From assembly GCF_018873765.1 (NCBI RefSeq), contig NC_057924.1, positions 14,223,001-14,287,000 of the forward strand: DNA of 64,000 nt. Direction: 5' to 3'. The position numbers and the translations under genes were made by a program. The DNA is from Telopea speciosissima (lineage: Eukaryota > Streptophyta > Magnoliopsida > Proteales > Proteaceae). Positions 11,197 to 21,985 of the stretch are shown here, piece by piece; within the stretch, counting starts at the first letter, position 1; the number at the start of each line of letters is the position of its first letter. The notes beneath the pieces are model-generated. The model searched no databases. It saw nothing but the letters and a program-made list of their open reading frames with translations, and had not been told where the DNA came from.

Positions 11197-11949
11197 AGGT
11201 CTCGTTTGTTTAGAGGAGATTTAGGTGGGGTGGGAAAATGCTGATGTGGCACTTCAAAATCCCACCCCAATCTTGTTTGGTTATCTTGGGGTGGTTGAAC
11301 TTATAAAAGCTAAGGCCAGTTTGTTTAGAGGGGATTTAGGTCTAGTGGGAGAATTGAGATGGAAAATTGCTGATGTGACATTTCAAAATCCCACTCCAAC
11401 TTTGTTTGGTTAATTTGGGGTGCTAACTAAATTGACATCTTCTACTTTTGCCTGCCCCTACGTCCATGTGCGCCCTACGCACAACGAAGTGTACACGGAA
11501 GTAGAGGATCCGGACTTGTAGTAAACTTACAAAAGCTGAGGGGACATCATTAATTGCTTTGTCTACTGATGTGGCATTTCAAAATCTCACTTCTTTGCTA
11601 TCGAAAGTCCCACCAATGGACGTTAGTGGGAAAATGTTACTTTACCTCAACTTTACTTCAACATTTCCACCTCTGAGTCTCATCTTCCCAACAATCTCAC
11701 CCCACCCTCCCCTCTAAACAAACAGAGTTTAAAGGAACATCATTAATTGCTTTATCTGCTAAATTAGCACTTCAAAATTCCATCCCTAGTCTATCCAAAG
11801 TCCCACAAAAGTGGTAGGATTTTGGTTACTATTCATGAAAAAAGTAACTTCACCTCAATATTTCTACCTCAATAAAACTCCCATCAACACGTGGGTCCCT
11901 TCTTCCTAACAATCCCACCCCACCTTTCTCTCTAAACTTAAAAGACCTA
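11197..11949. mobile_element. Tourist-like MITE nest, copy 2, complete right end
   Basis: Starts AAGGTCTCGTTTGTTTAGAG after TTA and ends CTCTCTAAACTTAAAAGACCT, giving the inverted terminus missing from unit 1. The nested inner member is also present (its right end, CCCCTCTAAACAAAC, lies near 11720), and it carries a further foldback insertion. Confidence 0.7.
11424..11521. mobile_element. Short foldback insertion with a readable empty site
   Basis: Copy 1 of the MITE reads TTTGGGATGG then TAAACTTAC. Copy 2 reads TTTGGGGTG, then about 98 extra bases, then TAAACTTAC. The insert has imperfect inverted ends (ATCTTCTACTT ... GGAAGTAGAGGAT) and shares GGAAGTAGAGGATCCGGA-like sequence with the larger foldback at 4195-4380. 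I cannot define a clean target duplication. Confidence 0.65.
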
Positions 11950-13226
11950 AAAAAATATAGCATAAGTATGGTGATAGCCCAGTCTAAGGACCACTTGTTG
12001 GGAACGTTGGTTGAAAATCAATGTCACAATGTAACACGTGTCTTTTATACGATGGGTCCTATTATATATTACTTATTATAATGGTCTACCACATTGTGCT
12101 TAAACAAGTAAAACCAAAAAAAAGTTAATTGCAGTGATCAGAAGCAAAAATATAAAAAATGGACATGGATGAGGGTGTGCTCTATAGTTGAAACTATTTA
12201 GGACATTTTAGTAATACATGTTTTTATTTTAAATAATTTGATCAAATGAAAATTAGGTAATTAACTTATTAAAGCTGTGTTTGGTATGCATTCTCGAAAT
12301 AGATTCTAAGTTTAGAACGCATTTTGAAACCATTTTTTTTTTTCTTTCTATTTTCTCACCTCAAAATACATACCAACTACAACCTAAATCAAGATCTATA
12401 ATATGATAAAAAAAAATTAAGGAGAAAAATTCTGTATGAGGGACTATACCCAGACACAGAGGGGGTGAAATGACCACCCTACCACCCATGAAAAGCAGAA
12501 ATCCTGCCCCTATGATCAGGGTGTCTATTTAGAATCGAAACCGAAACCGAAACCGGCTGTTTAAAATCTAACCGAAGTAAATTGGTTAGGTTTTGATTTA
12601 AAAAACTGAAATCTTTTCTCGGTTCAATTTGGTTTCAGTTTTATGCCTAAAACTGTTAAATCGAACCGAATTACCTATTTTCAAACTGAATAAAGAATCG
12701 GGTAAGATTGTATTCTTTTTTATTTTTCAATCAAATGTGGATGATAAATTCTATTCTTTTTTAGTGTTTGGAAAAAGTGTGGTGGACTACGATCCTTACA
12801 AATTAGGGTTTTTAAGAAATTGGTGAAGATGTAAAAAATTTGACTCAAACATTTAAAAAGAGTATGGTAGACTATTATCCTTACCCTATGCCAATGTGTG
12901 CACAGGAGCCACGCTCCCCCACACAGAGAACGGCGACTTTTTGTTTTTTTACAAAAAAACAAAAAGAGATTGGGAAGGAATCCCTCAGCGGGACCCATCA
13001 TAGTACTCACCGAACAAATTTTTGCAAGTGGGGAAAGAAAGCCCAGCCCAATTTCAGCCAAGAGTTGACGAAATAAAGCAGAGAATGGAACTTGGGCCTG
13101 GATCTGGGCCTGGGCCCACTTGTCTTTACTTCCTTTTTGTCTTACTCATCTCAGGGTCACAGCAATTTATAAAGTATCTCTTTCCCCAGTCGTCAAGCCA
13201 AAAAGACTTTGCCATTTTCTCCCTGA
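11950..13226. other. AT-rich intergenic with MITE fragments
   Basis: A GTTTGGTATGCATTCT motif near 12288, with related sequence around 12360-12380, is a fragment of a common plant MITE that recurs near 29420. A CAGGGTGTCTATTTAGAATCG terminus near 12524 begins another hAT-like remnant. No gene is supported. Confidence 0.45.
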
Positions 13227-13234
13227 CTCATAAC

Positions 13235-13670
13235 TAGGGATGTAAACGGATTGGATTCGGATCGGATACGGATCGGATTTGATCGGAGCCGGATATTCCC
13301 TGGTCGAATACGGATACCTCTAAACGGATTCGGATGCGGATCAGATTCGGATTTTCGACCATCCGTTTACATCTCTGCCTTGTGTAACCCGGACCTTCCT
13401 CCCCCTAGCGGATACAATTCAGTCTCAATCCATATCTCTTAGATCATGATTCTCTTTTCATCATATTCTAGAACTTGTTTAATCTTCAAAAACCCTTGAA
13501 ATCATTATTTACTTAATTTTTTTTTATTAAGTATTCGGATTTTTTTTTGGACGGATTTTAATCGGAGTATTCGGATTATTTTCCGGATATCTCTAAACGA
13601 ATACGGATGCCCCTAAACGAATACGGATGCGAATTCGGATTCGGATTTCGGTTATCCATTTACATCCCTA
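13235..13670. mobile_element. hAT-type MITE upstream of the DUF2921 gene
   Basis: Inverted termini TAGGGATGTAAACGGAT and ATCCATTTACATCCCTA, with a perfect 8-bp duplication CTCATAAC on each side (13227-13234, 13671-13678). The subterminal regions are arrays of GGATTCGGATCGGAT-like repeats. The unduplicated middle (around 13385-13500) has a reverse-oriented relative at 44170-44300. It lies about 270 bp upstream of the next start codon, so it may overlap that promoter. Confidence 0.92.
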
Positions 13671-13940
13671 CTCATAACTCATAAGTCAGTCGTTGATACT
13701 TACTTAGATAACGATGGACGGTAGCCGGTAAAGTAGCTGCTGTCAACTACTTTGGGTGGTGGGCCCTCCTCTTAGTCCCAATGGTAATTCAGTAAATTCA
13801 CTCCTACACTTTTCTCAAATCCCACTAAATTCCGTATGTTATCCAAAATTTTACGATTCTACCACAACGAATGAAGAGTTGGAGTTTGAAAGAGAGATTC
13901 AGGCTCACCAGTTCCTTCTCCAGATATAAATTTTGATGGA

Positions 13941-16883
13941 ATGGTAATCCCTTCTGCTGAGACAGCTTCGTTTGCTCCTTCTCCTTCTCCTTCTCCGTCT
14001 CCTTCTCCTTCTCTATCCTTGAACATGTCTGGAGTGTCTGGACTTAAGGTTAGGGTTTTGGTTTCTTCATTGATCACCTCATGGAAGCTTCAACTTTCAT
14101 GGATTCATCTCATGCTTTTCCTGTTCAACCTCGTTACAGTGAACTCCATGACTGCTTCTCCTTACGCTTCTCAAATCTCTTACCACGATTACTGCAATTC
14201 CGTCGTCCCTGAATCGACACCAAGGGGAAGGGGACCCGAAATGTTTCGTGGAAATTTTCTCATGGTACAGAACGGATATTACATCGGTGGCGATAGAATT
14301 CTTGGTCAGAATTCCCAATCTTCGTTCAATTTCCCTAAATATGTTTCTTTTAAAACCAGAAATGTATACCAAACCGATGCTCCTGGTGTTCTTAAGGTCG
14401 AGGGGAACTTGGACTTCCGAGGCCCCAATACATATTCTTATGTGGGTAATTCGACTTTTGGTAGATCTCTTTATGGCCGGCTACGGCATCGGACACCTCG
14501 GTTCCCTGTTCGGAAAAGCGGAGCGAATTTCAGGTTACAAGGGTTCTGGTCTGCATCGACGGGGAGGTTGTGTATGGTTGGATCTGGTATGAGTTACTCC
14601 AAAAAAAAAGGTGAATTTCTTGACCTTTCGGCTGTTTTTAAGCTTAATTATCCCGAGAATTCGACCATTCTTACTTCTTTGATTAGTGGAACTTTGGAGA
14701 GCTTGGATAAGGTCGATAGTTTGGACTACTTTGAACCAATTTCCATGTTGGCCCTTTCTCAGAGCAATTACGAGTACTCGTTGATCAATAAAGAAATTGA
14801 CAACGGGTGTTCGAGTACCAATGGTGATCAGCAAGAGTTATCGCTTGGTTTACAATCAAGTAAAGGTATCTGTTCGATTCTACGTAGGCCAGCTAATGCC
14901 TTTGAATTGGAGTACAGGGGTGATTGCGATGCAGCAGCTACGAATTGTACTCCTGTGGATAAGAGTATTGGGTTTTTGCCTGGCTTCATGTCCTTCGATG
15001 GAGTCCGATGTTCAGGTAACCAAAAGATGCGGCTGTCGTTGGTATTTTCTAACTTCAGCTATTTTGGGTATAACCAGCCTCTTGACCCCAAAATGACACT
15101 GGTTGGTGAGGGAGCGTGGGATGGAGAGAAGAACCAGTTTTGCGTTGTTGCTTGCCGAATCTTGAATTTTACAGATTCATTAGCTGGAGCTTCTGTCGGA
15201 GATTGCTCAATCAGGCTGAACTTGAGGTTCCCCCCAGTATTGTCAATCAGAAACAGGAGTTCTATTGTGGGACAAATTTGGAGCAATGCAACTGCGAATA
15301 GTTCTGGTTATTTTGATAGAGTTATATTCCAGGCTCCTGAGGATGCATCACCGTCAGTTCCAGGTCTCAAGTATGAGTATACCATGATGGGCGGACTAAG
15401 CAAGCAGTGCGAAATCAAGGCCCATAAAACCAAGGGAGAGATATACCCTGATGGGTATTCATATGACATGAGATTCGACATGTCTGTGAAAAATGATCTT
15501 GGGCAACTTGCATGGGGGTATGCAACTCCACTTTCTGTTGGTGATCAGTTTTATGAGCACTCCAGCCGCTCCCTCATTCTAGTATCTGACCAAGAAGATA
15601 CTGCTGCAACTGAAGTGAGTACTCACAACCACAGCAGTGTGCTGAATGTCAGCTATCAGATAAGCTTCACGATTCCACCTGAATTCAAATTTGGTAGGAT
15701 TCTTCCAAGTACACATACACTCATAAAAATTTCAGGTGAAGGGATCTACAATGGTGAAACTGGAAACCTATGCATGGTGGGTTGTCGGTCTTTGGACTCA
15801 AAGTATAAGATATCTGCTAAAAATGATTCCATTGACTGTGAGGTTTTCATTAATGTCCAGTTCCATCCTCTGGATGCAAAGATTGGAAGTCATGTCAAAG
15901 GAACTATCAAAAGCACCCGGGAGAAGTCTGACCCTCTTTACTTCAAATCTTTAGAGGTTTCCTCAAATGCTATTTATCGCTCTCAAGCAGAAGAATCTCT
16001 CTGGAGGATGGATCTGGAGATCACCATGGTTCTGATCTCTAACACGTTTGCCTGCGTCTTCATTGGGTTGCAGCTTTTCTATGTGAAAAAACATCTGGAT
16101 ATGGTTCCGTTCATCTCACTGGTCATGCTTATCATACTTACTTTAGGGCACATGATCCCTCTACTGCTGAACTTTGAAGCATTGTTCATGGCGGACCGTA
16201 ACAAGCAGAATGTTTTGCTAGGGACTGGTGGATGGCTTGAAGTTAATGAAGTTATTGTAAGAGTAGTTACAATGGTAGCTTTTCTATTGCAGTTCCGTCT
16301 TCTCCAACAGGTTTGGTCAACAAGATGGAGTGATGGATGTCATAAGGGCTTGTGGACTGCTGAGATTAAAGCTCTCTATGTGACTCTGCCATTGTATCTA
16401 CTTGGTGGGTTGATTGCTTTATTTGTGCACTGGAAGAACAATTTTAATGAGGCCCCTATGATTCGTAACTCTCTTGTGCCTAATTATCAGCAGCATTCCC
16501 TTTGGGGAGACATGAGATCTTATGCTGGTTTGGCCCTGGATGGTTTTCTGCTCCCTCAGATCCTGTTCAACTTATTCTTGAACTCCAAAGAGAAGGCTCT
16601 CGCCTCATCATTTTATGTTGGAACGACTGCTGTCCGTTTGCTGCCACATGCATATGATCTTTATAGATCCCACAAATATGGTCGTTACTTTGATGTATCA
16701 TACATCTATGCTAGTCATGGTGTGGATTTTTACTCCACAGCTTGGGACGTTATTATCCCTTGTGGAGGTATGTTGTTTGCCATCATCATCTACATACAAC
16801 AGCGGTTTGGTGGTCGTTGCATCCTTCCCTTGAAATTTAGAGAATCTGTTTTGTATGAGAAGGTTCCTGTAGTTAGCAGCTAG
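13941..16883 (+). CDS. DUF2921 family multi-pass membrane protein
   Basis: Intact single-exon gene of 980 codons. Residues 12-25 are a Ser-Pro repeat encoded by a CTTCTC microsatellite. A hydrophobic signal-like stretch lies at about 53-70 (WIHLMLFLFNLVTV). A long luminal or extracellular part follows (about 75-685), with internally repeated modules that include GRLCMVGSG, NQFCVVACRI and GNLCMVGCRS and several N-x-S/T sites. The C-terminal third holds about six or seven membrane helices (starting near 690, 720, 770, 811, 861 and 935). The protein ends YEKVPVVSS with no RING finger. This is the Arabidopsis At1g52780/At4g21700 type. The same region is known from the FLY1/TUL1-type transmembrane RING ligases, but the catalytic RING is absent here, so the biochemical role is unknown. 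Met29 is an alternative start; Met1 is chosen because the frame is open from it. Confidence 0.88.
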   Translation: MVIPSAETASFAPSPSPSPSPSPSLSLNMSGVSGLKVRVLVSSLITSWKLQLSWIHLMLFLFNLVTVNSMTASPYASQISYHDYCNSVVPESTPRGRGPEMFRGNFLMVQNGYYIGGDRILGQNSQSSFNFPKYVSFKTRNVYQTDAPGVLKVEGNLDFRGPNTYSYVGNSTFGRSLYGRLRHRTPRFPVRKSGANFRLQGFWSASTGRLCMVGSGMSYSKKKGEFLDLSAVFKLNYPENSTILTSLISGTLESLDKVDSLDYFEPISMLALSQSNYEYSLINKEIDNGCSSTNGDQQELSLGLQSSKGICSILRRPANAFELEYRGDCDAAATNCTPVDKSIGFLPGFMSFDGVRCSGNQKMRLSLVFSNFSYFGYNQPLDPKMTLVGEGAWDGEKNQFCVVACRILNFTDSLAGASVGDCSIRLNLRFPPVLSIRNRSSIVGQIWSNATANSSGYFDRVIFQAPEDASPSVPGLKYEYTMMGGLSKQCEIKAHKTKGEIYPDGYSYDMRFDMSVKNDLGQLAWGYATPLSVGDQFYEHSSRSLILVSDQEDTAATEVSTHNHSSVLNVSYQISFTIPPEFKFGRILPSTHTLIKISGEGIYNGETGNLCMVGCRSLDSKYKISAKNDSIDCEVFINVQFHPLDAKIGSHVKGTIKSTREKSDPLYFKSLEVSSNAIYRSQAEESLWRMDLEITMVLISNTFACVFIGLQLFYVKKHLDMVPFISLVMLIILTLGHMIPLLLNFEALFMADRNKQNVLLGTGGWLEVNEVIVRVVTMVAFLLQFRLLQQVWSTRWSDGCHKGLWTAEIKALYVTLPLYLLGGLIALFVHWKNNFNEAPMIRNSLVPNYQQHSLWGDMRSYAGLALDGFLLPQILFNLFLNSKEKALASSFYVGTTAVRLLPHAYDLYRSHKYGRYFDVSYIYASHGVDFYSTAWDVIIPCGGMLFAIIIYIQQRFGGRCILPLKFRESVLYEKVPVVSS

Positions 16884-18339
16884 TGATTGCGAGAGTAACC
16901 TACTCAACTCCCTACTTCCATCATTATTGCTCCTGTAAACTCCACTGCTCTGTATAAATGCAAGTCTGAGTTTTAGTTGCTGTGGAATTTTCTTCTTCGA
17001 GGATTCTCTATACTGTTGTGTGCTGTTTAAAAAGTAAATATAGGTTCTGTGATTACCGAGTTCATTATTATTCTCTGAGCCATTTTGTTTGTAGGAGTAT
17101 TAATTGAGCCTGTTTAATTTATCTTACTGGCTTCTTCTTTCAAGTATAACTTTTTATATCTAATGGTTTTATTTGATGGAAACAACACAAACATTAACCC
17201 ATGTTCTTCTTGTTCCTTGACCCCTTCTTTTCTGAATCTTTTGGTTGGTGTATGTGTGCTGATTACTTGCTCGACCATTAGCTACCTGATGGTTTCTTAA
17301 TATCGATATAGATATTTTATGGTACATGGTATGCAAATTCCCTCTCCCCCACCATGAAACTAAAATTTAGTAAGAGAAAAGACGACAGTGACTTGTTCTA
17401 TTCAAAATTGAATCTTGGACCCAACCTTAGTAAACAGTTTTCCTAGACACCATTGGCGATAACTTGAGGTTGTCAATTATTCCTATGACTATGAATAACA
17501 TCTTAGCCTTGATACACTAATCTTTGTGATTGTAATCATCATGCTGTAAAAGCTCAGGTTGCCTGGATGTACTTGCTGGTTAGAGTCTGAGGGTGTGTAC
17601 TTTGTGCAAAAATGCCGGAGGTTAAGACAAACTCCAGTCCATCCCTCCCGGCCACTGTGGATTTGTGGAAGTGGCAATCTTACCAGGTTATGGTCTTTTT
17701 TTTAACTGTTACTGGATCAAGATTTTCTATAAACATTGTAGAAATATGAGGATTTCTGGTTTTGACTTTACTAGAATCCATATGTAGTGGTGCAAAGTAA
17801 GCTTGTTTATGGACACAGTAATAGGACCTGTCTGAAGCGCAACTACTGCTGATGAGGAATTCAGGAGTGAAGTAGACATGGTGGTATTTCCTGCAACCTT
17901 AAAGCGCGAAACTTTCAAAATCTGAAGTAGGTATCTTGATCACTGAGATCTTTTTTCTTGTGGTAGTCTGACAGGTACAATCATATAGCCTCCGTTTTTT
18001 TTTCCTGCCGAAAATGAAGTTCTACTGTAAAATCAAAATTTCCTCTCTTTGCTTCGAAATTTGTAAAACTTTTCCCACATTTTTTCAGAAGAGGCCTTGC
18101 CATAAAATATTCCTCATAAATGTCTCGCGCATTGCTCAACACTTTTGCTCAGTCCTTTGGTGTCTGTGACTGAGAATCAGAGTTGTTCCTGCGCCTAGAG
18201 TCCGAGCCGTTGTTGCTCAATGCCGTCTCTCTTTCTTCTTTTCCCCCTTTGCTTATCTAAGAGAAATATGGGAACTTAAGAACCAGACCAACCCTGCCGG
18301 AAGAACAGTTTTTGCAGAAAACCACAAAAACGGAACGAA
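16884..18339. other. 3' flank and intergenic, no gene seen
   Basis: The first 200-300 bases are probably the 3' UTR of the DUF2921 gene. The rest is unique-looking, AT-rich sequence in which I find no convincing exon, RNA gene or transposon terminus. Confidence 0.4.
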
Positions 18340-19470
18340 AAAAGAGACCAGTCTGGTGGTGGTGCGGTAGTCCATCTCCATTCCTGCTGAAGATGTCTGA
18401 CATGGTCTATGACTTGTCGACCGATTAAATCATGTTTTGGAGTACTAACAAGAACCGCTTTGTTGTGTGGAATCCCTAGAGTTTGCTGCTTGTATCATCT
18501 CCCCACCTATTTCAAGCACAAGAAATTCTCTAGCTTCAACGGGCAACTCAACACCTATGTAAGCTCTCCAGAATAATTTCTTATCTTGTATCGCTTTCTG
18601 TTTTATGCGTCGTTGATGTCTTGATTGGCTTCTATTTTTTTTCCCCACCGAGGTGGGTGAAGCTGCTTTACTGCTTGAGCCACTTCATTTCCAATGCAGA
18701 AGAGAATTGGGCTTTTATGTTAGAGCTATATGAACTTCAATTTCATTATCAGAGTTGTGTGTCCATGTAAAGCCAATAAGTTAATTATTATCTCCTCTTA
18801 ACCATTTGAACTATATCTGTTCATAATCAAATTCTTGCATCGCAGGAATTGCTTCAAATCTGAAGTAGGATGGTGGGATAGTAGCTGAAATGGGCATAGA
18901 CTGAAAACTAATCTGTTGACTTTGTGATTGTAGGAAATTGGGTTCTGGAATACGAATTGAATTGAATTGAATTGAGAACCAAGTTTTCTTTATCTTGTTA
19001 ATAGGGATTCTGGAAGGGATTGACCCAGAGAGATGTGAGTTGCTTATGAAGATTTTGTGAAGGATCAGAAGCATCTTATTAAGAGAATTCACCACAGGAA
19101 ACCTATTCAAAGCCAGTCATCCTCGATGCACAATGGAGGAAGAAATTGAGAAACTTTCACAAGAGAAGACCTCTCTTCAGGGTAATCTTTGGAGATTTAG
19201 ACAGCAGCAGTCTGGGAGAAAGGGTACAGGATATGGAGCAGAGACAGCTCAGAATGATGACCTTAACAAAGGAGTGCACAATCCAACTTTTGTGGGACCT
19301 CTTGTTTGAATGAATGGATTGTCTATGGATTTCTCCGCAAAGATTACATAATGTGGATTACCGTGAAGAAGTTCCTGGTAACACACTTTTTGACAACTAT
19401 AGCAGTAATTCCAAACCTTAGATCGGGCATGTTGTCCACCTAGATTTCTCTAAATCAGATAGTAACTCGG
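18340..19470 (+). pseudogene. HSFA5-like heat-shock transcription factor pseudogene
   Basis: Relic of a class A heat-shock factor with its ancestral intron. Exon 1 ends at 18558. It reads PFLLK, then a DMVYDLSTD-like stretch, NKNRFVVWNP, and (shifted frame) PTYFKHKKFSSFNGQLNTY directly before a GTAAGC donor. Exon 2 starts at 19005 after TTAATAG with GFWK, IDPER, then YEDFVKDQKHLIKRIHHRKP, EEEIEKLSQEKTSLQ and FRQQQSG. It also carries DMEQRQLRMM and HNPTFVG in alternate frames. The DNA-binding-domain intron position and the (F)VKDQKHL...HNPTFV signature match HSFA5. At least two stops in exon 1 (after LSTD and after VVWNP), a stop just before VAYEDF, and frameshifts near the end of exon 1 and between MHN and EEEIEKL make it non-functional. 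The intron shows it came from DNA duplication, not retroposition. The 5' limit is approximate. Confidence 0.85.
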
Positions 19471-21056
19471 TTTATCAGTTTAAAATAAATGGTAAACAAG
19501 TATTGGAAAATTTTACAATAACATTTTATTTTACCTGTTGGAAAGACATTGGATAGTTTTTCAATGTGTAAAATTTTTACATGAAATTTTTATGCTGAAA
19601 TGGAACCATAATGTTTTTATGTGAAAATGTTAATATATGAAACTCAGGTACAGAATGACTTGGATGGATGAATAGTCTAAATCCTAAATCTCAGGGAACA
19701 CCTATGGAACATGGGCTGTGAATACTCCATTAGGGCTTTTCTTTGGTAGCCTGTTGCCAAATGTGAATGTGCTCTTTCCCAATTACAGAGGTTTCAGTTT
19801 TTCAATTAGGATAAGAAATTTTCCTTGGGGGGGATCGCAGATGCAAAATCAGGGATGCAAAGAGTTTCGATCTTGCATTCACTGTGATCAGAAAATCAAA
19901 TTCCATACAAGTAACATGCTTTTCAAAGTGAAGAATGCTGGATATATATACCTTTCTAGCTTAGTCACTTGAACAGTTGAAATGGTAATACAATCCAAGA
20001 TTCTGATCATTGGTTACAGCCACCACAGTGTGGAATATGATTCATGTGTGGTTGGTTTACTTTTAATGTAGATGAAAGAGCTGTTATGTCCTTAAATTTG
20101 TTATAGATGGTGAGAATCAGGGACCAGGTGAATAGGATTGGAAGTATTTTTTAGTCTCCTAGCAGGTGGGGGTAATATATGGTTTACCAACATCAATGAA
20201 CCTGTGTTAGTAAGGGTTTTTAATCACAGGCACATAAGTGAACACCTATTGATCCTTTGTGAGGAGTGATGAGAATTCAAGAAGTCCTTCCTAAGATTTG
20301 CCAGAGATAAGCCTAATCTTTTTCTGCTGCCCTATAGTACTACTGAGAATCGAAAGTTGGCTGGCAATAGTAGGCCCAACCTGAACTGATCGGTTGAACC
20401 CTGAGACCAGCCCGATCGATTATTAAACATGTCAGGTTTAAGAATAGTTCGATTAATAATCGAGTGGTGCTGGTATAAGGTAGTGGCCTGACGGTCATTA
20501 GACTGGACCAATCAAATACTGTGACCAACCGATAACTGATTGTTCTAGTATGATTATAGCCCGTTTATGGTCTGTTTAAGAACCATTTGTAGCTCAATTA
20601 TTCAATTAGCCTGATTAGCCCCATTATAGAACAATAATTGACCTGACCGAATAGAAATGTATCCATCTCTTGCCCTACGAGGCCCAATTACCTAAACGAG
20701 CAGAAAATGTGTAGGGCATTAAATTGGTGGGAACTGATTAAGCCCGACCGAAACCAACCAACCCGACTGATTAACACCCATCTAGGCTTATCCTGAAGTT
20801 TATGAGCTTTCGGATCAGATCTGACCCCAATAGAGCATCACGGGTCTTGGGACTGGTTTGGGCCAGCTAATCAAAGTTGTGTCGTTTACCAATAACAAGG
20901 TTGGATAGTTGATAGGGGTTTCAAAACCAAATTGAATCGAGTCGTTTACACTGAAACAGTTTAATAATGGTTCGTTTTGGTTTTAAACGTGAGATCTTTT
21001 AATTAAATGGTTTAAAACAAATAAAATCGTACCATTGAAGTAAACCGTTTAAACCT
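19471..21056. other. Intergenic with degenerate hAT-like MITE remnants
   Basis: From about 20360 to 20790 the sequence is rich in CCGACC/GACCAACCGA motifs and ends AACACCCATCTA. From about 20917, AGGGGTTTCAAAACC begins another remnant full of AAACCGTTTAA motifs that runs into the duplicated segment. No gene is supported between 19471 and 20360, although the pseudogene's 3' part may extend into it. Confidence 0.4.
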
Positions 21057-21895
21057 ATACATAATAAATTGTAGTCATTCATGGTTAGAAATAAACAAAT
21101 CCTAATAAAAAAAATTAAGAAACATTCAAACATTTGTAATAAAAAATTAAAACATATAAACAACTATATAACCTTATAAGTAGTAAAAAAAACATACAAC
21201 AATAATCAATTCAATTCAATGTAAGTTTAGATCAATTTCAATAAATAAAAAAAAGTAAAAGAGAAAGATGCCATTTGAATAAAAAATAAAAAACCTACTA
21301 AAACCGTTTAAAGTTATTTAAAATCGAAACCATTGAAACCATTTACTAGAGTTCGGTTTTGGTTTTACCTAAAAAATCTTACATCGAATCGAACCAAACT
21401 GTTTAACACCCTTATTAATAGGTTTTTTTTAACATGTCCGTAGTTTAGATTGGGCTTACGCTAGGCTAACACCATGGAAATGAAGTTTTATAGTTTGTTG
21501 GTTCAAGGGCAACCCAGGCAAAGCTGAAAAAGGATAGTGCTTCCTTCTTGGGATAAGGGTGTCAAAATCAAACTGAAACCATTTATTGAAATCGAACAAA
21601 ATCATTTAAACTGAAACCGTGAAATCATTTAATTAATGGTTCGGTTATGTTTTGAAATTGAGACCGTTTTAATTAAACGCTTTAAAATGATTCGGACTGT
21701 TTAACACTATTAGATTGACGTAAATGTGCCAAAATCTAACGAAAAACTGTTTACCAAAATTAAACCGTTTAAATTGAAACAATAAAACCGTTTAATAAAT
21801 GGTTCAATTATATAATTTAAAAATTAAAACCCTTGACTTGGGTTGTGTTAGGGTTCCAGACCTTTCCATACCTTCGAAGTCGGAACGCCTGTGCC

Positions 21896-21985
21896 CACCA
21901 ATCTCCTATAAAAGGGCATCAGAAACCTAAAACCCTAAACCCTGCGTTGTTCTTGCAATTGACATTTGAGGGAGAAAAAGAGCGA
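21896..21985 (+). promoter_or_regulatory. TATA box, CCAAT-like and telo-box core promoter
   Basis: CCAAT at about 21898 is followed directly by TATAAAA at 21907-21913, then tandem telo-boxes (AAACCCTAAACCCT) at about 21938, and an ATG at 21986. A TATA box plus a telo-box near the start site is the arrangement known from plant ribosomal-protein and translation-related genes. The predicted leader is about 45-55 nt. Confidence 0.7.

Larger units (their letters stand above)
8829..11949. repeat. Tandem block duplication, unit 2 (~3.1 kb)
   Basis: Second unit of the tandem block. It lacks the poly(A) end of the LINE present at 5777 and retains the true right end of the outer Tourist-like MITE that is missing from unit 1. 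It has lost about 40 bp across the left end of the hAT-type MITE and gained a ~98-bp foldback insertion at 11424-11521. Confidence 0.9.

Noticed and set aside
12720-13237. Small genes upstream of the DUF2921 gene
   Set aside because: Open frames are short, overlap on both strands and cross MITE-like repeats.
21833-21985. N-terminal extension of the small acidic protein
   Set aside because: The frame is open, but it runs through the TATA box and telo-boxes; the ATG at 21986 fits the promoter and the paralogue.
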